The notes beneath the pieces are model-generated. The model was not told where the DNA came from. It searched no databases and saw only the letters and a list, made by a program, of their open reading frames with translations. A DNA stretch of 64,000 nt from NCBI RefSeq assembly GCF_958298935.1, contig NC_084921.1, positions 8,194,001 to 8,258,000 on the forward strand, in the 5' to 3' direction. The position numbers and the translations under genes were made by a program. Positions 55,561 through 64,000 of this stretch are shown one piece after another; within the stretch, counting starts at the first letter, position 1, and each line of letters begins with the position of its first letter. The DNA comes from Phragmites australis. Lineage: Eukaryota > Streptophyta > Magnoliopsida > Poales > Poaceae.

Positions 55561-58350
55561 GCGTCGGTAGTGGAGCACTGGGCAACTAGGACCACGTGAC
55601 GACGTCATAGTTTGGTGTGGCCCTGAAGAAGTCCCTCACGAGGTCGAACGGGGGGTCTGGCGCAGGCCTAGCCTCCTGACTCGGGTATGATGATTGTGAT
55701 GGTCCTGCTGTCGTCCATGTATAATCACTTGAGGGGCCTGCGAACGGATGAATTTTATTAGATATGGTAAATGTGAAAATGAATGTATTAGTATAAAATG
55801 CAATGTTGTACATGTATGGTATGCATATGTAGTAGTAGATGGCCAGGCATGAGTGCTGAAGTAGGGTGCGAACGGTGGAGGTCCGAACGATCGAGGTGCA
55901 GATGAAGACGTCCTGACTTCATCACCATAGTAACATGTGGATGGGTGATTATATTAGGTATACTATTGAATATATTGAATACGATAGTATATTGGCGCCT
56001 ATTACCTGAGAGGCCTGTGAACGGTGAAGGTATCAGCACTGGCCATGGTCTAGGTGTCAGTGTTGATAAGTATGTAGGTGCATCTAATATTTTTTTTTTG
56101 AAATTAATGCATCATTAACAAAATAATATCGCTAACTGCCATGCGTATGAAAAATATGTACTTGTTGTGTCTGGCCCTGGAGGCCGTGGTCGAGGTGGTG
56201 GTGTGGCTGCCGATCCCGGTGGAGTTCATTGCACATTAGATCTTCTCGACGACTCTGTGTGGACCCAACTTGACCTAGAAGGAACACCGGCGACGTCTAC
56301 GGTGAATCGGCATGAGGTAAGCTTTAGGGCCCGTGCGGTCTTGTCAAAAACCCGCTTGACAAATCCTGCTACATCCGCCGCACTAAGCTGCATCCCTTGC
56401 CTGAGGTGCTCCATGGTTCTAGCCGCATCCCTATGGATATCGTATATGATATCAGCATGTTGAAACAAACATGAAATAGGAATTTCAATTTATAGTGGTT
56501 CTTGTGGATTATATGATAAATAAACGATTCGTGAGGGACCTGGATTACTTGTAAACATATCAACAATATCGTAGCCATAAAGCTCATGGTTCCATATGTT
56601 CAGTATCTGATCCTTTATAAAGTAGTGGGAAACATATTGTCTGGGTAGCATATTGTGCTCCCCACATGCAGCTATGACGTGTATACACAACCTGTGTAGC
56701 AATCGTGGCTTCTGGCACATATAGATGCATGTTCCAATCCTAAGCACACACTATTGCACATGGCGCTCATGTCTTCCACCCCTACGACCCTTATCACGGC
56801 ACAAGACACTGAATTTGTGCTCCGCGGTTCTCTCCTGATTGGTGTGGTGCATATGTGTCTTCTTTGTAGCCTCCTCCATGTATTCACTTAGCATTGATTC
56901 ATACAACATACGGTTACCTTCCATTGCCTTTGAAGCAGCTGTGTAACGATCAATGAAATATCTGCAAGTTCCATGCACAATATCTTCAACAATTTCAACA
57001 AGTGGGAGGGACCTCATACCCCGCATAACCCAGTTGTAGATATCATCAAGATTAGTTGTCATTATCTCATACCTTGCCCCTCCAGTGTCGTACATCAATA
57101 TCCATTTCTCTCTTGGCTCATTTTGTATCTACTACGAAAAGTTCCTAACAGCTGATCCTAACCTCCTTACTATCTAGGGAGTATTTGTTGGGATGGGTCC
57201 AAGAGCAACTGAGTCATCTCCTGTGTCTGCTAGCTCAGTTGTCTGCTTTGTGGTTAGTTCGTCTAGTCTTACCCATAGAGCATTGAACTTTCTCTGCTAG
57301 TTTTGGTTGCATAATTTCTTAAAAAGATTCATCAAGTCCTTGCTTTTGAATTGTCTGTAAAAATTTACACCCATATGCCTAATGCACCACCTGCTCTTCA
57401 AGTCAGGCCACTTTGCTCTTAAACATCATTGAACACTACAGTATTGCATATCTAGCAAAGTCTGCAACAGTCCTACATGTCTATCATGAATCAAACATAC
57501 ATTAGGCCAATCCAAAATAATAGCATGTTTGACCCGCTCAAAGAACCAATACCAGCTCTCCCTATTCTCGCTCTCCATGAAGGTAAATCCCAGTGGCATG
57601 ACTTTGTTGTTCCCGTGTACCACAATTGCACATAATATATGTCCGTTATACTTCCCAGTGAGGAATGTCCTGCCCAAGCAAATGATGGGTCGACAGTGCC
57701 TAAATACCTTAATGTTTGCCATAGATGCAAAGAAAGAGCGTTGCAATACTCGTTTCCCTCTATACTTCACATCAATTGATGGGTAATGCTTGATGTCAAA
57801 GTAACTTTTAGGGTTTGTTGCATATATTGTGGATAGTTGATGTGGTAATTTATCATATGAATCTTCGTATGTCTCAAACCTCATCTCAATAGCCTTATGT
57901 TTCACCCTCCATACTTTGGCATAATTTATTGTGTACTGAAATATTTCCTCAATAGCACATATTATTGATCGTGGCTCATACTTTAGGTTGTCCATAATCT
58001 CTCCTTACATAATATTGACAACAAAAGCAGAGGACAGTTTTCGGTGGGAGAACTCTATTTTCTCAATGTGACAGTTATGCTCCCTAACTATTGAGCACTC
58101 CCGATAGTCAACCCACTTCCCCATGAATGTGTGCACCTGCCACGGACAATCAGGCACCAAACACTTGACACTGTACTCCCTTTTGCTCGACCTCACAATC
58201 TTGGACTACCTCCAAAGAGACAACAACCAGAATTTCACTTCATCAATAATAGCCTCCTTAATATGGTACAAAGCACCCTGGAACACCTTGTTCTCATGAT
58301 ATTTCCAAGGTGTCTGATGACCCTCACTCACCACTAACTTTAAAAATTTC
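55561..58350 (-). pseudogene. Mutator-like (MULE) transposase, decayed
   Basis: Pieces lie in order on the minus strand. Bases 58,196-58,005 hold the MuDR-type DNA-binding zinc domain (KCLVPDCPWQVHTF, VREHNCHIE). Bases 57,995-57,426 hold the transposase core with LGRTFLTGKYNGHILCAIVV, MPLGFTFMESENRESWYWFF and VCLIHDRHVGLLQ. Bases 57,420-57,150 continue it with stops (WCIRHMGVNFY, KFNALWVRLDEL). Bases 57,098-56,751 read GARYEIMTTNLDDIYNWVMR, and 56,747-56,490 hold the SWIM zinc-finger end (HRLCIHVIAACGEHNMLP). Bases 56,468-55,586 are a less conserved tail. The first catalytic Asp (normally DGTFL) is changed to GR. With this and several stops the protein is inactive. Terminal inverted repeats were not located. 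Confidence 0.78.
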
Positions 58351-60560
58351 TGATTCCTCCACTATGTAGGAACAGAAGCATTTCCCTCCTCGTCGGATAA
58401 ATTCTTATCGGCAATGGTTTACTCTAGCTCTTAATCCTTCCTCTCCATCCCTTAAATTATGATAGGGATGTGCTCCCCTCATCGGCTACACCCTTCGGTT
58501 GTATCTCTCACACATCCCCAATGTCTTATTCATCCCTCATAGTTGTTGGGTCTGCTTTGCCTGACTTGTTCCTGCTACTGCTTCCACAATGTTTATCTCT
58601 ATTGAATCTTTCTGGTACGCCTTAGCTAGCAGTATAAGAGGGAGACCACGTTCACATGATATCTACGTATTGCCTCCAAATAGATGCCGTATTAATCGGG
58701 ATGAGCTCCCTGAAGTACCCCTGAGTAGCACGGCTTAGCACAACTCTCAGATTAAACTTACGTTGCTGGGATCTAGTTAATAATGACGCACCAGCCACTT
58801 GCACACGCCCACTGTGGTCCTCTCATTGGCTCTACTAAGTCCCTTGATGACATGCTGAAATCCAGAGAGACCTACAATGCTAGGACCATAACTAATCTGA
58901 CATTCATCATAATATATCTAAAAATATAATTATCGGATATCACTATAAACATCCGAAAATATGTCCAATGTTAATACCAGAAAACTATACTTCTAATTAT
59001 CGAAACTCTAACAAAATTATCAACACCGATGATCACCTAATAATATGTTTAGTTCACTACAATTAATATTGCTCCTAAGCAAACTAACCAATTTAAACTA
59101 ATTAACCATCTATCTACTTAATAAAGTTTCTAATTATCTATAATTATTATCTACATTATTATTCTGTAAAATCTACATAATCGAAACTACGTTATCTAAA
59201 TATTACTATACATTTGATGGCTATCCAATCATGTTGAAATTGATTTTTATAATATACTACAAAAGACAGAAAAATATCATTTTCTGATTACCTTTCTAAA
59301 CCCTAGGTCTCATATAATATAACTACTGTTATACGCTAAATCCTAGATCTAGTGGTACTTTAATTACTAATAAAAACGTAAGTCTAGAAAAATTACTGAA
59401 AACCAAGATCCAAAATCCGCAAATCAAAAATAGTAGGACTTCGCCATGCTATCTCCCTCTCTCTTTCTTTTTTTCTAAATTTAAATGGCTATGTTGCCTG
59501 ATTTTTAGCCTTTTTATAACGTGAGGGCAGTGAGAGGAGGGTGTAGGAGGCTAAACGTCCTTTGAGAGAGCGGCAAAGGGGCTACCTACCCTCTAAGTAA
59601 GCGGTAAGAGGTGGTACGGCCGGCGGGCGCAGGATGGGCCCTACTCGTTTTCTGAAAGAGCGGTAAGGGATGGTACTGTCACCATAACATCCTTACCGCT
59701 TAACACTTTTAGAGAACGGTAGATAACTATTCATACAAATATTACCATCAAATATCTATTTATTTAAATATTAATGATAGAAAATATAAAAATAAAAAAC
59801 TCCCGAGATGCTACTGATGCAAAACTTGCAGGCTTCTCATGCTCATCGTTAAAATCTGTACGGGACGGGAGCCCAAGAACAGTAAGGCCCATTTTTGGGA
59901 CGGCCTAATCCCGTCATGGTCCTTATACATGGGCTAATATTTAAACTTAAATACAGGCCCGTCCATGAAGATCTTGGTAGAATTGGGCCGTCCCAAAATA
60001 GGCCCAACTTCGGGTGTAAGTGAAACAACAGCTGGAGGTTCCAAAATAAAACTGCTATATTTTTTTCCAGAAATAAACCTCCCAAGACCGTGGTATGGCT
60101 AAATGGGCTGCCACACCAAGGCACGTGGCGTGGCAAAACCTTCTTGTGCAACAATTTGCTAATTTTCAACAATTAATATCCACACAAAATAAATTCTTGG
60201 TACATTGATATGCATAAATTGGTTAATAAATCACATTTAACAAGCTATTTGTAATTTCTTGGTTTGGATATGTCCATGCTTATTACTTTTGAGCCCACGG
60301 TAGTGCATAACTAATGCTCCGTTTGGTAGAACTTTAGTTGTAAAAATTCTCAAAGTTGGGTATTCTTAACTTAAAAATTTATAGCGCTGAAGCTGTGCAC
60401 TAGGGATATTTGAATGGACGATCTTGTTCCTATTTTAGATTAAAAATAAAAATTTAAATCATTTTATTTAAGCTTATAAACATAAAATTTGATGTGGAGT
60501 TGAAAGGTAGAACTCTATTAAATAAAGTCTAGTTATAACTAGGGTGTTTAGGCTTTTAGC
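58351..60560. other. AT-rich intergenic stretch after MULE
   Basis: Bases 58,400-58,900 may include the 5' part of the MULE gene. Bases 58,900-59,500 are very AT-rich. Bases 59,520-59,720 hold several copies of gagagcggtaag-like motifs in both orientations, possibly a subterminal region of a DNA transposon. Bases 60,310-60,560 begin gctccgtttggtagaac and end aactagggtgtttag, weakly like an hAT-type miniature element. The minus frame 59,849-60,172 (107 codons) has no known domain. Confidence 0.4.
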
Positions 60561-60586
60561 TACGTATTTACGTTGTTGGTGATCTC

Positions 60587-61115
60587 TTGTGTGTTATACT
60601 ACACCGTTGGCGTCATGATTGGAATTTTGATGCACTGTGTAGTTGGAGTTGGTGGCCATCCATCCCCATTTGGCACCTTCCGTCGGAACTCGCCAATTGG
60701 CTAGACCGCCTAGTTGTATTATATTCTCAATCCGTGTTCTGCATGCCATCCCAGTTACAGTTGTCAGTTTGCATAGATAACATGCATGACAAACATCTTG
60801 TGCAGGAGCTGATGATGCAAACAAATGGATCTATAGCAACAAGATCAGTTGGAACCTAGCTGCACCAGGCAGAACACGGATTTAGTGCCATCCATCTATG
60901 GGCGCCTCCCGACATTGCCCGAAATAGAAATAAACTTGGAAAAAGAACAAAATGTGGGCAAACTTGGGAGAATAAATCTAGCTACTTTCATCCTTTGTGT
61001 GAATCTCAAAGCAGACCAAGAGTTCAAAGGAGTAGTGAGAGGCACAACCACTAGTTGGGAGAAGAAAGGCTTTTCTCTGACATCCATGGATGGATGGTAC
61101 AACGTACAATGCTAG
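60587..61115 (+). other. Unassigned open frames
   Basis: Two overlapping frames (60,587-60,859 and 60,849-61,115; 90 and 88 codons) show no family I recognise. The second contains GRLPTLPEIEINLEKEQNVG and a moderately charged middle part. They could be exon remnants, but I find no conserved motif or convincing splice structure, so no gene is claimed. Confidence 0.25.
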
Positions 61116-61300
61116 TTTCAACTCCGAATTCGATGATTCTTTTGCTGATATTTATCTCGGCTACCGTGTTGACTTTTCCACCCATCACGCATCGTACCGC
61201 ACACGGAGCTTCGCCGTTGGATCCCATCGCCAACCGCTATCGCTCTCGCCCTCGCCGTCAGCACCTCACCGTCACTCACCGAGGCAAGCTCCATCCACCA

Positions 61301-61303
<3 letters not shown>

Positions 61304-61332
<29 letters not shown>
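61304..61332. repeat. (CT)n microsatellite
   Basis: A 29-base CT run inside a C-rich region with a 218-codon low-complexity frame (61,055-61,711) that looks like chance coding in CT/CCA-rich DNA. Confidence 0.93.
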
Positions 61333-61335
<3 letters not shown>

Positions 61336-61689
61336 GTTTTACGCTCTGATGACAGTCGCCGTCAATCCGTCACCAGAGACTGCCACCAGTCAATTAGACC
61401 ACGCGACGAGCTTCACCCGACCACCCTTCACCTCCCTCGCCTCTCTGCCTAACCCCTCACCCCTCTCTCCCGAGCCACCATGGCTGCCGGTCTCCGCCTT
61501 CATCACCGACCTCCGATGGTGCCTCACCGGCCAAGCCGAGCGTGGAGATCCCTCCCTCAGACCCACGCTCACTCCTGGCACCCAAAACCCTGCCCAAATC
61601 ATCTCTCTGCGTTTTCTCCTATCGGTTGTCGTCACTCACAACTTTGGTGAGGGTACTGTTCCGGCCATGACCAGTCAAACCATGGTCCG

Positions 61690-63200
61690 ACAAACCTGCT
61701 CCCAACAGTAACCTTTTTCCTTTTTCCTAGATTTAATTTTTGGAAGCCCGTTTCACCTCCAATTTTGATGATTTTTTCGCTGATATTCATCTAAATTCAA
61801 ATTCTATCCATTGTTATCAATTTCATATTTTTTGGAGTTTATTTATGTTTTTGTGTGTATTTATTTTGTTTATTGTGTGCCGCTCTTTAGAGACCGGAGC
61901 GTTCAAAGAAGAGGAGGAGCCGGGAGCGTAGGACTTCGAGTAGGACCCTCTTGAGGACTTCAGCAGAGGAAAGTCTCAATCCGTTTTCCCTCGTTGATCA
62001 TATTGTACCTAGTTTTTATCACCACAGCCCGTAGCAGCTATTTTCCACCAAATAATTGTATAATATATTATTTGTTAGTATAGTTTAAATTGTTGATCTA
62101 GTTATGCCCTAATTGTAGATTAGCCAACCTGATTGCTACGAACCAAAATATTATCTTGATAACTCTAGAATTATCATCTCGGCAATATTAACTACGCTAT
62201 GACAAATCTCTTATTACTAGTATGCTTAGAACTGTGTATTGCTCTGTTATTTCATACTTAATCATAATTAGTTTTTTGAAATGTGTAAAACTCAATGCTT
62301 AGTATTGGGTGGGTTATCGGGATGGGAAGTCTCACTAGAGAGCTATTAACAATAGAGAACGTGTTAGAGCTGGGGCAAATCAGGATTCTCATCAAGAATG
62401 CCTTGAGAGTCTAAGTGATGCATGTATGGCAGACTTAATGTGGAGACATTTTTCTTAGTTTGATTAAGGATCGAGTTGATGTGATATTTTACTTAGTCTT
62501 TACAGTATAACCATACGATCCTGTATGTGGCAGGTCTTAGTCTAAATTCTGCTAGCTAGTCTGCTAGAGGTCCGGAGGCGAGAGTGCAACAGGGTGTAAG
62601 TGGGCAAGATATGCCTGTTTTTGAGAAATAGGCCCGGCAGTATGCCATAGATTGCTATGGACATGGTGTCTGGTAACATTAAAATTTAGGCCCTGATGAT
62701 CTTCCACCATGGCCAAACCCTCCTTCATTTAATAATGATGTTATGTTTTTTTTACAAAACCTGCTTTACGAAAATAAACACTTTCATGTGTAAACTTGGT
62801 ATTTTCACAAAATTCAACTTATAGCCATATCATTATCAATATTGTATGCATGTATTTATACCCTCTTGATGTAGAGCAAGGGTTGGCACTTGCTATATAT
62901 GTTTGTACCCACCCTTGCTTACGATTTCAGAGGAAGATCCAAACTTCACCAATGCTGACAGTGAGGCTAACGACTAAGTCTTGATCGTGTCCACATTTGA
63001 GTTGCTTGTGAAGTGGCATATCCCCATGCTGATCCTTTTGTACCCTTTGGTGTTGTGGACTATGTTGTTCATGAGCCTTTATGGATACATTTATGTATTG
63101 TTAGTTTGGAGAATTTATTTCACTACTTTCTTTATTATATAATATCACCTGTTGTAAGATTTGTATTTACCTAGAGGTCAGGTCAATAAAGAGTAGAATA
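61690..63200 (+). repeat. Possible old gypsy LTR-like segment
   Basis: The stretch gaagaggaggagccgggagc ... ggacttcgagtaggaccctc ... gaggacttcagcagagg near 61,900-61,970 resembles leader/LTR sequence of large grass gypsy families. The rest is AT-rich and lacks domains. A short frame ends gaggctaacgactaa at about 62,976. There is no terminal repeat or target duplication, so the call is weak. Confidence 0.3.
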
Positions 63201-64000
63201 ATTTAACATAAATCATGACCATTAATAACAAACGGTTTAAAATGGATAAAGTTTGACAAAAACATTTTATTGAGATGTTTTCACAATAATCATGTGTAGT
63301 AAATTATACTTGATGATATCTAATACTAAAATATCTTAAAAAACGTAATACTCAAAATATATATTTTAGATAAAATGAGCTTATATAAGGGGGCGGAGCC
63401 CTGGCCGCCCCTACTACCGGTGATGCGAAAATAGTACTGGAGTTCCCTCTTTGATTTGATGCATGCATGTTACCAGGATTTATGTATTGAGTAATGTTAA
63501 TAGAGTAGTGGTACATGGTTTGCATTGTTCTCGCTAACTGAATTAGCATGCGATGTTCATTGTCATGACTAGCATGTGCACGGATTGGACGAGCTAGCGG
63601 CCTAGCTCCTAATTGTACTTCCTTCGCCTTGAGGCTTAGGTTCCAACGCCCAACTGCCCCCTGCATATCATACGCACATGACTGGACGTGACTATTAATT
63701 GGTTCCAACAGCGATTTTCACATGCATGCATGATTTGCATCACCGTACCATTTGTAATAATGTCGAGTTAACGGCTAATATTTTCTTCTAATTTATTTTA
63801 TTTTCGTCCTCATGAAATTAATTAATTAGCATACAATAATAGTATAGGATCGGAAGAAGTTTTAATTTGTCTACCAGACGTCATTGGTTGTCTCCAATAT
63901 AATATAAAGTTGAGACATGTTGGCACATATACTGTATATATTAAACGCATCCAACGTCTAGCTCGATACACAATAATGTACGGCGTCATGCGTAGATTAG
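63201..64000. other. Right-edge stretch without recognised gene
   Basis: Mostly AT-rich. A minus-strand frame at 63,352-63,708 (118 codons) has no recognised motif and odd composition; it is not supported as a gene. Confidence 0.45.

Noticed and set aside
59849..60172. 107-codon minus-strand frame
   Set aside because: Tryptophan- and leucine-rich chance frame without recognisable domain.
60310..60560. hAT-type miniature element
   Set aside because: The gctccgtttgg start is suggestive, but inverted ends are weak and no 8-bp duplication was found; kept only as a remark.
61055..61711. 218-codon plus-strand frame
   Set aside because: Low-complexity Ser/Leu/Pro sequence caused by a CT microsatellite and C-rich DNA; no domain and no splice structure.
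63352..63708. 118-codon minus-strand frame
   Set aside because: No motif, unusual composition, overlaps AT-rich DNA; no supporting neighbours.

Overview
The window is plant nuclear DNA, almost certainly from a grass and probably a panicoid. The evidence is short GC3-rich exons set in AT-rich intergenic sequence, GT-AG introns, stacked LTR retrotransposons, and three tandem glycosyltransferase family 61 (GT61) genes of the type that expanded in grasses for arabinoxylan decoration. All coding calls come from motif reading; no database search was run.

Bases 1-27,460 are a retrotransposon nest. An older plus-strand LTR-like sequence (about 884 onward) was split at ATATG by a minus-strand Sirevirus-like Copia element (1597-25,204, both TSD copies intact). 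That element contains a plus-strand Copia element (3472-13,556, TSD ATCCC) that lost its reverse transcriptase but carries an extra ORF after pol. It also contains a minus-strand Ty3/gypsy chromovirus (about 14,880-24,100), and a deletion has removed one gypsy boundary and part of the host element. A solo LTR related to the outer element lies at 25,495-27,103 (TSD CTAGA).

Bases 28,075-54,666 hold the host genes, all on the plus strand. GT61 gene 1 has six exons (28,075-30,998, 627 codons). GT61 gene 2 has three exons (43,583-45,795, 445 codons). GT61 gene 3 (46,880-54,666) is a pseudogene with several independent lesions. Its last exon is split by a minus-strand Copia element (49,431-54,605) whose 1548-residue polyprotein is intact. 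That element lacks a normal 5' LTR and has a perfect 44-bp inverted repeat at its two ends. Genes 2 and 3 share upstream sequence and came from one local duplication. Between genes 1 and 2 lie a long non-coding stretch, a pair of about 0.75-kb direct repeats, a CACTA terminus and a LINE 3' fragment.

Bases 55,560-58,400 contain a decayed minus-strand MULE transposase that lacks the first conserved Asp of its catalytic domain. The remainder to 64,000 is AT-rich intergenic DNA with microsatellites and a probable old LTR-like segment.

The intact genes encode predicted Golgi type II membrane enzymes of cell-wall xylan substitution. The most unusual structures are the Copia insertion in gene 3, the exon/intron inverted repeat in gene 2, and CCGG-palindrome arrays shared by LTRs of unrelated retrotransposon lineages.
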